64,000 nucleotides of DNA from Tenrec ecaudatus (Eukaryota; Chordata; Mammalia; Afrosoricida; Tenrecidae): assembly GCF_050624435.1 (NCBI RefSeq), contig NC_134542.1:10189497-10253496 (forward strand), written 5' to 3'. Positions 31,196 through 43,687 of this stretch are shown piece by piece. The position numbers were made by a program, and so were the translations under genes. The notes under the pieces were generated by a model, which was not told where the DNA came from, did no database searches, and was given only the letters and a program-made list of their open reading frames with translations. Positions within the stretch are counted from its first letter, which is position 1, and every line of letters begins with the position of its first letter.

Positions 31196-33115
31196 GCGTC
31201 ATACCAGGATTCGGTATTTCCTCTTAAATATATTTTGAAATGCCACAGTTACTAGTAGTTAGGATGAACCACAAGTACCCGCAAGGACAAATCAAAATCT
31301 AATCTCTATGAGTGAAGAATATGTAGGTGTCTATCAAAGTAGACACTAACACAATGCTGCTGTATCTACTGTTTTCTCAACCATCTCATAAAACAAGTAC
31401 ATTAAACATTAGAATGTGAACCCCTTGAAAAGATAATGGTTTGGATTGTGCTTTACAACTGAAATAGATATTGGCTTCCTAAACCTCCCCACCTTATTGT
31501 ATTTGTAATAGAGATCATAAGAGACATTTTGAATAAATATTGAGCATCAAAGGCAGGCATTTACAAACAATTCCCAAGGTATGCTAACAGGAAAAGAAGA
31601 AACCTTCATTTAATAAATCAACAAAACTGGAGAATGTGGTAGTGAAGTATTTGAGTAAACAAAAGAAAATAGGTTATTTTAAAAATACGTTAAATCGATT
31701 ACTGGAATGATTTAGAATGAGTCTCCCACCTTTCTCCTTGACTATTTTACCAACTGTCTGTACCACTATTCTTAGCGTTAGAGAATTATCCTCCACTTTT
31801 TTACCTGATACAATTATACTTGTTGGAAATCCGAATCTCTTTGTTAATGACATAGGATTAGAGGTAGTTGTGTTAAAGAAAATGATACAATTGATATGAC
31901 TAGATTGCATTTTAAGTCCATCTCTTTTGAGATATAAAAGAGAATGAAGAGAAGTAGGGCTGGGGGAACCTGACTACACCCAAGCAAGAAGAGTCAGGAC
32001 CAGAGCATACCCGTTGGACCCCAGGATCCCACACTGAGAACCTTCTAGACCCAGGGGAAAATTATTTCCAAGACACATGGAGATCTTCAAGGGCTGTTAG
32101 GCCCACACATGTTGAAAAGAAACAAGACCTTATTCGATAGCTTACGGAGAGTGAAAGCTTTTTCCTGGAGCTGAGACACTTCATTTAATCTTCTAGCCTT
32201 CTAAACAGCGAGTGAATACCTTTCTATACTTTAAATCTATCATTTTGGGTATAGCTATAATAGCAATACCTGATAACTAAGACAACTTAGTTAATAACTA
32301 AGTTTTTAACATACAAAGTAGAAATAAAAGAGGAGAAAAATAGAGTGAAAGAAATAGAGACTGTTTAGCATTACACCACTATCAAAGAGAAAAACTTTCA
32401 AAGTTTATCTTAAGCAGACTTCTGTTTAATTATTAAAATGATTACATCAGGAATGGGTAGAATTTCCCATTTCTGATTTGGAAGGAGTAAACCTTGACTT
32501 CCATTGTGAAATTCATCATCGTGTTCCAAGTTGACTGAGATTATCTGCATGGTGTTAATGGTTATAAAGAAATGAGCACATGGCATGGACATACATCTAA
32601 TGAATATCAATATTTAAAGAAAACCATCCACCTTTTTTGCCTGTCAAAATAATATAAATTACTAGTTGAAAAGCTACCTGCAAAACAATTCCAGATAACA
32701 AAAGCAGTTAAAAGCCACCTCCAGCCTTTGGTCTTCAGCTCAGAAATGGAGCACTCAGGGAAAACCATTCTGCTCAACTTTCCAAGAAAAACCAACACAA
32801 AGCATCTGGCCAAATAGCAAATTTCACGATGTGTGTGGAATTGATCAAATTCTAGCATTCCCAAGTGTGCCAAGAATCTTGCGAGACACCAGGCTCTTCA
32901 GGGAGAGATGAGACAGAGCACTCAGGGGACACAGCAGGACACTCTGGAGAAGAGTTCAGCTAATGAGACTGGGGACTAGCTAGAAGCCACAGATGTGCTG
33001 GTGAGAGCGCTACTTCAACTGGTGCCACAAAACTAGGCAGATTCTACACGCTTTGTAGACTTTTTCTTCCTGGATCCCCATGGGTACCACCAGGGTTACT
33101 ATTGATATAGTAAAA
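31196..33115. other. Unassigned, repeat-poor sequence
   Basis: Nearly 2 kb without a recognised mobile element or exon. AT-rich, with several short open frames on both strands near 31674-31910 and 32410-32873 that look like chance. Confidence 0.35.
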
Positions 33116-33117
33116 TT

Positions 33118-33300
33118 AAAACAAAACAAACTCACTGCCATTGAGTCAATTCCCCCCTCCCCCACAAAAACCCTGTAGGCAGTTGGAAACTGCCCAGGTG
33201 GGTGTCTGAGACTAAGTCTTTACAGGAGCTGAAATCCTTCTCTTTCTCCCTGGAGCAGCTGGGGCTTCACTTCATGGCTAGTAGCCCAACACTCGCCAGG
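33118..33300 (-). mobile_element. AfroSINE, antisense
   Basis: Contains caaactcactgccattgagt, ccctgtaggcagttggaaac, gtctttacaggagctgaaat and a reversed B-box region near gctggggcttcacttcatgg. Confidence 0.8.
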
Positions 33301-33997
33301 TGTCCATGCAGGAGGGCAGTCAATGTGGAGAACCAAAGAGTGAGGTTAGCCTTCGTGTTGTGTAAGAGGTCCACACACTAAAATAACATATAATTTAAAA
33401 ATATACAATTTTTAAAAGGTAATTGAGTTTAAATCTAACAAAACATGTTCAAGAGAATTTGAAGAAAATAGCCAAACCTTATTAAAAGCTACTAAAGAAG
33501 ACGTATACTATTTTTGATTCAAAGTTTAGGCATCAGATCACTTTAATTAACTTAAAGACCCAAACTATTGAATCAAGAAGAGTTTTTAAGAGGTTTGAAA
33601 TGTCTGCTACTGGATATTTATCTGCATATTATAAATGTCACAGTTTCCACATTAAATAATTAAGGTGAATGACCCAGAGACTAGATGTGGGTTATTATAT
33701 AAAAAAATAATCACTGGACCCACATGAGTTGCCTAAGAAGCTCTGATTTCTTTCCACAGACTGAATTTATTTGGAAAAACATGATAAATTTGTTTCAATG
33801 TGTAGAAATGAGGTGAACTTTAACCAAATTATTTTTATCAATAATTTGTATCACATCTATTGGCTAAGAATGGAGCTCTGGAGTGTAGCTGGCTGCTTTG
33901 ATTTCTCTATCCACCATCTGTGATATCAGGAAGATTCTAGGACTCGCCCTATAGAATGATAAGGTTTTAATGAGATGATAAATAGGTAGGTAGCAGG
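33301..33997. other. Unassigned sequence
   Basis: No feature recognised apart from a weak MIR-like stretch near 33900-33985 (gttttaatgagatgataaat) that I do not call. Confidence 0.3.
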
Positions 33998-34205
33998 ATT
34001 CCCTGGTGGCCCAACTGGTTAAGCAGGCAACTGCCTAGTGAAAGACTGGCAGTTCAAATCCACCGATGTTCAAATGCACCGGACATCCAATGATGTGGCA
34101 GTCTGTTTCTGTCAAGATCACAGCATTAGACATCCTTTGGGTCAGTTCCACCCATCCCTGTAAGGTTAATAAAAGTTGGGATCAGCTCAATGGCCAGGAG
34201 TCAGA
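33998..34205 (+). mobile_element. AfroSINE, complete
   Basis: Head attccctggtggcccaactg, then ggttaagcaggcaactgcct, B-box-like ggcagttcaaatccaccga, body gtggcagtctgtttctgtca and tail gttgggatcagctcaatggc. One of the most complete sense copies. A short internal duplication near ttcaaatccaccgatgttca makes it slightly longer. Confidence 0.88.
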
Positions 34206-36149
34206 GGAACAGTATTCCTGGTGTACAGTAAGGTTCCTAAAGTAATAGCAATTAATGACACAAATGTGATTGATTAGGTGAGTTGAACAGGAAACATCTA
34301 GAAACTCTAGAGATATGAGAATCTAGGCTGCCAAAGGTATATTATTACAACCCTACATCTGCTATAAAGGGATCCTCGGGTGTCCTGATCTCCACCCTGT
34401 AGCTTAATGCTTTAGAGAACATGTCAGCACATAGACAGTGCGCTTGAACCTTCTGGCTGCTCGCCTTTCAAAGCAGCTAAAACATGTGAGTTCCACAGCC
34501 CTTCCATACTCCGCGATGATGGTAAATGCAGTATTCCCGCAAGGAAAGCTGACAGTTTCACAGTAAATTACACTCAAAGGGAAAAAGGGTGGAAAGCTTG
34601 TAATCATTTCCCATCAAAAGGATGCTTGTGTATTGTGTACAATGTAAAGGTGCATTTCACATATATTATGTCTCCTTCTACTTACGGCACATTCCCTGAG
34701 CATGGTTGGGCTCTAGTCCGCACATTCTCTTGGAAATATCTAGGTTTAAAATGCTCAGGGTCCTGAAATCTGCCAAATGATGTCTTAGACTACTTTCAAC
34801 CAGCAGTTTAAAAAGTATGCCTTTGCTATTTAAGTAAAAATATCAAACATCAATAAATTATAAAGGCAACGACTGTTGAACACTCTGATATTAGTTTATA
34901 CAGAGACTTCTAATGAGTTATGCAAATATGAACTTACGCTTATGTAAAACTTCATAGTCTTTATATGTAGTTCAATATAACATTTATCTAGAATTTTATG
35001 CAATGTACATTGATTTTGATAGGTTTAATGAAATAAATATGGTGACATAAAAGTAAGGAAAGATAAGCTCGCTTGCTCTGGGACTTGATCTACTTTCTAA
35101 ATTCAGACCAATATAGGAGTTAGGCTTCAGGATAGTTGTCGATAAAAAGGAAGACATGCTATTGTTTTCTTATGTGTATGGGAACGATAAGGAAATACAA
35201 TATTGCTTTTATATATGAAAGCAAAGACAGACATGAATACTATATTCCCATATATACTCATGCAGATGTGTGTGCATAGTGTGTAAAGATGCATATAAAT
35301 AAAAACACACATTTATACATACGTAAGAATGATGCATCAAGACGGGGAAGATGGGGTAAAAATGAACACTGCTGTTTCCCCCTCAGCTACTTGTTTCTAT
35401 GGAAACATGGCAGTTAACAGAAATATAAATCTGAACTCCTTTACAGTATCGCTTCATGATTTTCTCACTCCTTTCTTGACAAAGGCCAGAGCAGGGCTAA
35501 AGCAAGGGTTTTAAATGATGGATTCCTGACCCTGGCTAACCGTTCATTTTGAAACAAATGCTTCTCCAGTTGAAAGCAGGTTCCCTTCTTATTGTAGTGA
35601 ATTTGTTGTTAAGATTCTCCTGGAAAAAGCCACGAAGCTGCGCATAAGATGATGTAGATGAGTGATGATGGCCTGGGACCGAGGGCCGTGCTTGTAACGT
35701 GCTGCCCAGTCCTGCAGAGTGATAGCAGAGCATTTCAATCCAAACGTTCGGATGGCGCACGAGAAGTTCGCTACTTGATGGTGATGTAAAAAGCGCGTTG
35801 GCTTCGAACTGAAAATGGAAACCAGCTTGAAAAGGGAACTAGAATAAATATAAGGCCCCACATTCAGCCGATGCCCTCCTAGCGTGGCCAAGAATTGAAC
35901 TTAATAAACATTTTATCAGTCAATTATTGTAAATGTCAAACAGGGGGAATAAAACCAAACCTTTAAAATAGCCCAAGTATAATAAGAACATTTTAGCATG
36001 AATTTGAGATTGAGAAAGCACTTGGCTATTAATCTTCAAATTTTTACTGACTTTCTCATTTATTTAAAAAAGCATTTTTGGCTAATCCATGTTAAATTTT
36101 CGAGTTAATAATAAACAGCGAACATCTAGTAGGTGTTAACTCTCCCCCC
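34206..36149. other. Repeat-poor sequence with a CpG-retaining block
   Basis: No mobile element is recognised. An octamer word atgcaaat lies at 34920. The block 35590-35890 keeps many CpGs (acgttcg, ggcgcacg, aagcgcgttgg) in an otherwise CpG-poor window, which could indicate constraint or low methylation. Its minus-strand frame of 100 codons (35589-35891) has no recognisable domain. Confidence 0.3.
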
Positions 36150-36540
36150 TCACCTGTCTGTCGGTTTGTCACACTCTGACAGCTTGCGTGTTGCGATGAG
36201 ACTGGAAGACTTTCCACTGGTATTAAAATGTCCGCCTGGCCGCCTAGGGCTGGTTTCAAGGGAGCCCCCAGACGAACACAGATTAGGAAGGAAGGCCTAA
36301 GTGATCTAGTTCCGAAAATTAGTCAATGAAGGCCTTATGGATCATAGCAAAATGTTGTCTTATATAGTACTTAATGAGTCACCGCCGATGTTGGAAGGCC
36401 CTCAAGTCCACTGTGCATGTAATAATGGACTTGAGTAGGCCATGGTCCTGAGCATGGCACAGGACTGGCCATCAGGCTGTTCTGCTCTACAGGTGGTTTC
36501 CACGAGCCAGAGCTTCTTCAACAGCAAATACAACAGTAGC
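36150..36540 (+). mobile_element. RTE LINE 5' region
   Basis: Matches the segment upstream of the RTE ORF: gtctgtcggtttgtcacact, gcttgcgtgttgcgatgaga, acgaacacagattaggaagg and aggccttatggatcatagca. A 5' region without the body suggests an internally deleted or interrupted copy. Confidence 0.65.
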
Positions 36541-37055
36541 TGTGTGTTAGCCCAGGTTTACTAGAGAAACAAATCCAGGGACACTCATATGTATCTATAC
36601 AAGCTTTATATTGAAAAGTAATTGTATATAGGACAACAGCCCAGCCCAACCCAGATCAAGTTCATGAGTCCGGTAGTATGCCATATGTCCGACACCAGTA
36701 TAAATTCCTCTTCAGACTCGTGCAACACATGCAATGATGTTGAATATAGGAAGATCACAGACCAGTGGTGGATCCAGTGGCAGTGTAAGCCTCTCAGCTC
36801 TGGTGTGGATCTCCACATGGCTCCTCCAGATCCAGATCCAGAGCTATGGCTGTTGTCAGCATGGCTCCATGTGGCTTGTCAACAGGAATGTGACACAGAG
36901 AGAGAGTGTGTCACGCCTCCACAGAGGAAGACCAGAGTTCCCAGAATCCTCAGGAGACGGCTATGCCCACACAGAGGCACCATTGGCTATGACCTGATTG
37001 ACAAACTAGACTCCACCCCTTGGCTGAAGCTGACAGGAGATTATGTAACTGCCAT
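36541..37055 (-). mobile_element. Solo LTR, MaLR-type family A, antisense
   Basis: Begins tgtgttagcccaggtttact (reverse of the TAACACA end), passes cttcagactcgtgcaacaca and cctcaggagacggctatgcc, and ends near gattatgtaactgccata. This is the whole LTR in reverse. The frames of 146 and 87 codons within it are chance. Confidence 0.88.
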
Positions 37056-37067
37056 AAGCTAGAACTC

Positions 37068-37262
37068 CGAAACTCACTGCCAGCAAGTGAATTCCAACTC
37101 ACAGTGAGCCTCTACGACAGAGTAGAACTGTCACTGTGGGTTTCTGAGACTTTGCAGGGGTAGAAAGCCTCATTTTTCTAGAGAAGAATGGCTGGTGGCT
37201 TAGAACTTTGGTCTTTGTAGCTAGCTGCCTCATGTACAATCCACTGCCCCACCACAACACCC
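37068..37262 (-). mobile_element. AfroSINE, antisense
   Basis: Contains aaactcactgccagcaagtg, gagcctctacgacagagtag, cactgtgggtttctgagact and cagggtcta-like reversed head text near 37240. Confidence 0.85.
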
Positions 37263-37489
37263 TACAGCAGTTAAGATTTATAAGTGTCCAATGAGGGAGA
37301 TACGCATAAAATCTTAGATTCATCAAAACCTGAGAGACAATAACAAACTGCCTCATAATAGCCTCCAAAAAAATGAGTTCGCCAATGAGAGACAGTTCTT
37401 CATATGTTTCTTACCAACCCATCCTTCATGGAGGATCATGAGACATTCTGCTAAGACTCAGAGTAGCAGAGCTTCGAGGCATTGTGTGT
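37263..37489. other. Unassigned sequence
   Basis: No feature recognised. Confidence 0.4.
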
Positions 37490-38041
37490 CTGATGCAGAT
37501 ACAAACAAGGCCACCAGATTTGTAAGGTAGAATTGGGATCATGACAGTGGTGGGCAGGGGGAAGGAATTTAGGAACTAGAGGAAAGTTGTTTGTTTCATC
37601 TTTGCTACACTGCACCCTGGCTGGCTTGTCTCCTCCCCAAGACCCTTCTGTAAGAGGATGTCCAGTTGCCTACAGATGGGCTTTGGGTCCCCACTCTGAA
37701 CTCCCCCTCATTTACAATGATATAATTTTTTTTCTTTGATACCTCATCTTTTCGACACCTCATGATCACACAGACTGGTGTGCTTCTTCCATGTGAACTT
37801 TGTTGCTTCTGAGCTAGATGGCTGCTTGTTTACCTTCAAGCCTTTAAGACCCCATACACTATATCTTTTGATAGCTGGGCACCATCAGCTTTCTTCACCA
37901 CATTTGCTTATGCGCCCATTTGTCTTCAGTGATCGTATAGGGGAGGTGAGCACATAATGATAAGATTTTTTGTTCTTTGATGCCTAATAACTGATCCCTT
38001 TGGCACCTCGTGATCACACAGGCCAGTGTGCTTCTTCCACG
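37490..38041 (-). mobile_element. 2-kb retroposon internal part, antisense
   Basis: Contains ggtagaattgggatcatgac, gccacatttg-like words, one full 248-bp unit and the start of a second (cacctcatgatcacacagac at 37757 and cacctcgtgatcacacaggc at 38005, 248 apart). Both ends are missing. Confidence 0.85.
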
Positions 38042-38249
38042 GCACCATAGTGGAGTCGCTTCCCTGCGAGACCTCTGATCTTACAGCACACAGAATTATT
38101 CATGACTCTCTATATAATTTATTTTAGTCATAATATGAAGCATATGAAATATATAAAGAGCCCCTATATTTATACTGTGTTGATGATTAAATGTGATTCT
38201 AAGTAAGAGGATAGAATATAGATCTACTTGTGTACATGAATGTAGCTAT

Positions 38250-38415
38250 AGAAAGATATTGTGCTTGGCAAAGTAGAAGTTTAGTGGGAAAGAGGAAGAA
38301 CCTCAGGAGAAGGATAGACACAGTGGTTGCATCGCTGGGCTGAAACATCACAGTAATTATGAGGGTGGCACAGGACCAGGCAGTGTTCCCTTCTGTCATC
38401 TGAACAGTAACCAAC
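38250..38415 (+). mobile_element. RTE LINE 3' end
   Basis: Contains agatattgtgcttggcaaag, gacacagtggttgcatcgct and gagggtggcacaggaccagg. Confidence 0.8.
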
Positions 38416-38815
38416 TTGGGTTTGGTCTTTTCCTGTTAAAGTTATTTTTTTGCTCCATTCCTACTGAAACGCGAAACATGTCTTTACCAAGCTGCCGCCT
38501 TGTAAGGACAGGATCGTGACCCCTTCGTTCCCCTTTGTTAGGGCCTCTTTAGCATCTCCTACTCCACAGTCTGCATTTAGTCGGCCAATGGAAAAGAGAG
38601 AACATTAAAAAAAATCACACAAGGAATTTAGAGCCCTGTGTGTCAGTGGAATGCACCCCTTTCACACAAGTTGCACTGGCCGGAAGTCAGTGACCAATCC
38701 AACCACAAAGGAGGCTGGGAAGTAAAGAGATAGCACAGATGGTGTGGGGGAAACACAGTGAAGGCTGCCAACATGAGACTAGACCCAAGGCATTTTCACA
38801 CGTGTGTAAAATTAT
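38416..38815. other. Unassigned sequence
   Basis: No gene or clear repeat. Confidence 0.4.
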
Positions 38816-39050
38816 ACGCGCTGCCACAGCATTGTGGTAATGATGAAAAATTGGAAACAACTAAAATAGTCTTCAACAGATGAACAAAAACTGATATAGG
38901 ATACATTCATAACAGGATTATATGCAGTTCAAATAAATAAGCTAAAGGTATATGGGCGTATGCATGGCATAGACATGTCTTGAACCAAAGACACGCAGGG
39001 TGAAATAAGCCAGACATGCTATGATCGTTTTTATTAGCATCATTTGTAAA
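38816..39050 (+). mobile_element. Possible L1 3' fragment
   Basis: gatgaaaaattggaaacaac, cttcaacagatgaacaaaaa and gtgaaataagccagacatgc resemble the L1 3' end in which a gap-filling series of similar phrases occurs. Diverged, ends unclear. Confidence 0.5.
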
Positions 39051-39675
39051 CATATGAAAAGTACAGATGTACTTCATTATGTGATAGTTTTCTTTTTCAC
39101 TTAAAGGAACAATAAATATCAATTTACCTAAAGTAGAGATGTCTTGAGAGAAGGGAAGATAGTAAATATAAGAAAGGAAGCAAAGAAGATTTCTAATACA
39201 CATGAAATGCTTTATTTCTTTCATTTAAAAATATTTGACTATATATAAAAAATCTTGAAGGAAGTTTAATGTATGTTAGTTAATTAAATCCAAGAGCAAA
39301 TATGCAGGTATCTAACATGTCTCTATCCAATATTTCACTCACCATGCTTGATGAAAATCACATTTATTTATTCTGTTGAATTTATCAAATGGAATTGTCA
39401 TAAATTAGTCTTTTCCTTAAAATAGCATTTCCAAAAACCCACTGGTTTTTTTTTCTCTTCAGCTTTGTACATTATGCTACTGTGATCCTGTCAAGCTGCC
39501 TTCTAAATATGATTTACTAAACTGAAATTTTTTAAAACCAAAGGTTAAAATACTTTTCTAAATTTAAAGATGAACTTAATAATGTATCTTGAAAAGTTTG
39601 CATTAGGTTACTTTTCCATCTCGTAACCAGTGTGTGTACTGTTTTAAGGAACATCTTGATACCGAGTCCCTGTGC
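39051..39675. other. Unassigned AT-rich sequence
   Basis: No feature recognised. Confidence 0.35.
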
Positions 39676-39679
39676 CAAA

Positions 39680-40937
39680 AGAATCGGTCCACCTCTACCC
39701 ATCTCAAGAGGTAGCAAATGATCAAGAACCAACTGTACTGAAGAAAGAAGTCCAACCTCCACCAATGTCATTGGTGAAAAATTCAACTCAGGATGTGTGT
39801 AGAATATCACTTAAAAATGTTTCAGGAAACTGATGCAGTCCTGGAAACACTCACTATGACCAATAAGGCAGTTATCTGCCAACTGACGGAAAGCGGTCAT
39901 ATGTGTGCCTATTCAAAAGACAAGGGATGAAACATAATGTGGAAATTATCAAATAACAATACCAATATCAGATGCAAGTAAAGTGTTGCTGAAGAGAATT
40001 CAACATGGTTGTATTTATAGGGAGCTACCAGAAATTTAAGTCAGATTCAGAAGCAGACATGGAATGAGAAATATCATTTCTGGTGTCAGATGGATCTTGA
40101 CTAAAAACAAAGACTACCAGAAAGGTGTTTACTAGGGTTTTATTGACAATGCGAAGGTGTTTGACTGTGCAGATCATAACAAACTATGGCTAACATTCCA
40201 AGTGTAAGTATTCCAGAGAAGTTCATTTTGATCAGTAGGAACCTGTTCAGAGATCAAGAGGCAGCCTTATTTGAGGAGAAAAAGGGGATATTGAATCATT
40301 TAAAGTGAGGGAAAGTGTGAATCCACCTTGTGTCCTTTCAGCATACTTATTCCGTCTGTATACTGAGCAAAGAATCCAAGAAGCTGGACTATACGAGAAC
40401 ACCACATATCATGATCATAGGGAGGTTCTTTATCATTATGTTATCTTGCTTTCTGAAAATGAAGAGAACTTGAAGCACTTAATGAATGAGCTTTAGGTCT
40501 GCAGACTTCAGTAGGAAGTACAACGCAATGTAAAAATAAAAAAACAAACCCAAAAGCCCTCACGGGTGGATGAAAAAGCAATATCATGTCAAATGGAACA
40601 AAGATATAATATCATGAATTTCATTGTATTTGGATCAGGATTGGAATCAACATTCATGAAAGCAGTAATGAAGGAATCAAATGAAGTATTGAATTGGGTG
40701 AGCTTGAGTTCCTGAAAATGTTAAAGAGCAATGTCACTGTGAAAAATAAGGTCATATCCAAGGCATGTGAAAGGTGGACAATGAATAACGGAGACGGCGG
40801 AAGAATTAACTGCCTTTGAACGATGGTGTTGGTTAAGAATATTGAATATACCATGGATGCCCGGAAGAAGGAACAAATCTATCTTGAAACATGTACAAGT
40901 AGATTTCTTTGTCTCATGCACGCTGAGACTTCTTATC
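39680..40937 (+). mobile_element. RTE LINE, left part, interrupted
   Basis: Follows the RTE order from the pre-RT connector (caagaggtagcaaatgatca) through the RT region (gttttattgacaatgcgaag, gtgcagatcataacaaacta) and the C-terminal part (aaagagcaatgtcactgtg), ending at a target duplication. The equivalent of the YADD box is lost. Continues at 42099. Confidence 0.88.
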
Positions 40938-40959
40938 AAGAATTGCTTGTCCCAGGAAA
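40938..40959. repeat. Target-site duplication, left (22 bp)
   Basis: Begins aagaattgcttgtccc. The partner is 42099-42120. 21 of 22 bases are identical, and the sequence is RTE host DNA. Confidence 0.9.
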
Positions 40960-42098
40960 GTAAACAGAAATAGAGGAAGGAACTAGGAGGGCATTTATAG
41001 AGGTCTAAATACAGGCATATACATATGTAAATAAATTTATATATGATGATGGGAAATAGATCTATGTGAATATATTTATAGGTTTAGTACTAAGGTAGCA
41101 GATGGGCATTGGGCCTCTACTCAAGTACTTCCTCACTGCAAGAACATTTGCTCTATTAAACTGGCATTCCATGATGCTCACCTTCCTAACATGATCGCTG
41201 AAGACAAAACAGGTGCCTAAGCAAATGTGGTGAAGAAAGCTGATGGTGCCCAGCTATCAAAATATATAGCATCTGGTGTCTTAAAGGATTGAACATAAGC
41301 AAGCTGCCATCTAGCTCAGAAGCAACAAAGGCCACATGGAAGAAGCACACTAGCCTGTGTGATCATGAGGTGTCAATGGGATCAGATATCTTCCATCAAA
41401 GAACAAAAAATCATGTCATTGTGAATGAGGGGGAGTTCAGAGTGGGGACACAAAGCCCATCTGTAGGCAACTGGGCATCCCCTTACAGAAAGGGTCATGG
41501 GAAGGGGGGAAGCCAGTCAGTGTTCAGTATAGCAACAATGAAACATACAACTTTCCTCTAGTTCTTTAATGCTTCTTCCCCCCTCCCTCACACCACTATG
41601 ATGACCCCAATTCTACCTTACAAATCCAGATAGACCAGAGGATGTACACTGGTACAGATAAGAACTGGAAACACAGGGAATCCAGGACAGATGATCCCTT
41701 CAGGACCAGTAGTGAGAGTCCTGATACCTGGAGGGTGGAAGGAAGGTGGTGTAGAAAGGGGGAGCCAATCACAAGAATCTACATATAACCTCCTCCCTGG
41801 GGGACGGACAACAGAAAAGTGGGTGAAGGGACATGTCGGACAGTGTAAGACACGACAAAACAATAATAATTTATAAATTATCATGGGTTCGTGAGGGAGA
41901 GGTATGGGGAGGGAGAGGAAAAAATGAGCTGATACCAAGGGCTCAAGTCAAAAGCAAATGTTTTGAGAATGATGCTGGCAACAAATGTACAAATGTGCTT
42001 AACACAATGGATGTATGTATTGATTGTGATAAGAGTTATACGAGTCCCCCATTAAATGATTTTTTAAAATAATTTTAAAAGAAGGAAAAATAAAGAAG
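40960..42098 (+). mobile_element. 2-kb retroposon inserted in RTE
   Basis: Starts inside the family (gtaaacagaaatagaggaag), runs through the single 248-bp unit (about 41150-41420) and the 3' end (gattgtgataagagttatac, then cccattaaatg), and ends in an A-rich tail of about 45 bases. It is flanked by a 22-bp target duplication, proving 5'-truncated insertion by target-primed reverse transcription. Confidence 0.93.
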
Positions 42099-42310
42099 AA
42101 GAATTGCTTGTCCCTGGAAAAGTACATCACACTTGGTGAAGTCCAGGGTCAGCAAAAGAGAGCAAGATTCTCATCAAGATGGATTGACAGCGGCTACAGC
42201 AATGAGTTCAAACATAACACCTGTGAGGATGCCACAAGACCAGGCAGTGCTTTCTACTCTTATAAAGAGAGCACCATGAGTCAGAGCCAACTAGACCTCG
42301 ACTAACAAGA
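42099..42310 (+). mobile_element. RTE LINE, right part with 3' end
   Basis: Continues the copy at 39680: catcacacttggtgaagtcc, gatggattgacagcggctac and gatgccacaagaccaggcag, ending near gagccaactagacctcgact. Confidence 0.88.
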
Positions 42311-42914
42311 CCAATTGCTATCTTAATCGAGATCAGTGATAATACTACCTAAGGAAGAAATCTTCAAGCCTGTAATTTTACTATGTATCAGAAACAAACA
42401 TCCTGGTGATCTATTTCCTTGGAATTTTGATCAGTTAAGCTAAAGTCAATAGCAAAGCAAGTATTCCATTTTAACATTATTTCATAGAGAGTGAGCTGTT
42501 GAGAGCACTTACACTTTACCGACCAATTCATTTTTCAGGCACTGAATATTTACATCAAGAAATTAGGAACCAAGAACAAATGATTGTGAAAAAAAAGAAG
42601 ACTTTACTTTTTGCAAACAAGCAAAATTAACATCTCACAGAAACACAGCCGAAGAGAAAAATCCACTTTAGCATCTTGGCAGGGCCTCAAATAGCTGTGC
42701 TATTTTAAGTAACACTCGGTGAAGCACTTCACCTACAAGAAAGGAAAGAGACTCAAGTACATTTATTGTTATTTTTAGGAAAGTATAATGCGAGTCGCCT
42801 GTTGTTGCCACAAGAAAAACAAGATCACCAGAAAATGCTGCCACTACGGTTTCAGTCAGCTCATTTCCACAGTGGTAAAATCTGTACCAGAAAACTGATA
42901 AATACTGGTAAAGT
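42311..42914. other. Unassigned sequence
   Basis: No gene or repeat recognised. The antisense frame of 103 codons at 42668-42979 runs into the SINE pair and is discounted. Confidence 0.35.
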
Positions 42915-42974
42915 GGGAGCCCTGGTGGCTCCGCATCAGTGCCCGGGTACGGACCCGAAGGTTCCCAGAGCAAA
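42915..42974 (+). mobile_element. AfroSINE head (split host copy)
   Basis: gtgggagccctggtggctcc is the best preserved SINE head in the window. The copy is cut here by an antisense SINE, and its tail reappears at 43160-43238. Confidence 0.8.
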
Positions 42975-43158
42975 CCCACTCACGGGCTCCAGGAGAGCAA
43001 GCCCATTGGTAGAACTGGCCTGCGAGTTTCCAAGAATGTAACTGTTCATGGGAATAGAGAGCCCTGTCTTTTTCCTGGGGAGCGGCTGATGGTTTTGAAC
43101 TGCTGACGTTTTGGAACGCAGCCCAGCACATAACCACTCTTCCACCGGTGCTCCTGGT
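42975..43158 (-). mobile_element. AfroSINE inserted in AfroSINE, antisense
   Basis: Reversed tail acccactcacgggctccagg, reversed body gaatagagagccctgtcttt, reversed B-box region ggttttgaactgctgacgtt and reversed head cttccaccggtgctcctg. Confidence 0.85.
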
Positions 43159-43159
43159 A

Positions 43160-43238
43160 CAGAGACAGCCTAGAAAACCCTAGAGGACAGTTCTATGGAT
43201 CACCGAGAGGTGAATGAACTCAGTGACACATAACAAGC
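43160..43238 (+). mobile_element. AfroSINE tail (split host copy)
   Basis: gaaaaccctagaggacagtt, then ctatggatcaccgagaggtg and an ACA-rich end. It completes the sense copy started at 42915. Confidence 0.65.
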
Positions 43239-43686
43239 AAATCTTTTATGTTCATGTTAGTAAAGTTTAAAATGAACGTCTTGTTTATGGATCAGTTGCA
43301 CTGAAGAACTACGTCTGGCTCATTTTTGTAGCCAATGGCAACATTGTACGACATTATTTGTATAGGAAGATGTACACAATAAATGTTCTGTCCACAATGA
43401 ACACTGGTAGGAAGGGTAACTGAGATGATTAATGGGACAGTCACTAAGGTGAGCTGAGAATGGAGTGAAACGTCAATGCAGGGTTAAGGAGGAGAGAGAA
43501 AGGGCAGCATTTCCCCACGAATGGTGTTCTTAAGGTGAGGAGAGAAGGGCACTTGGAAACAGGAGCCACAGGAAGAGGGCCACGTGAGGCAGCATGGACA
43601 AAGGATACGTTCAAATAAAATGTGCATGACTTGTTGGAGGGTAACTGGTGAGCTGCCCTGTCCACTTTCACCAAATTCATAATGAA
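43239..43686. other. Unassigned sequence
   Basis: No feature recognised. Confidence 0.4.
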
Positions 43687-43687
43687 A

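Noticed and set aside
33880..33990. A MIR element
   Set aside because: Only a short weak resemblance to the MIR 3' core is visible, not enough to call.
36622..37062. A 146-codon frame
   Set aside because: It lies wholly in a reversed solo LTR and has no recognised domain.
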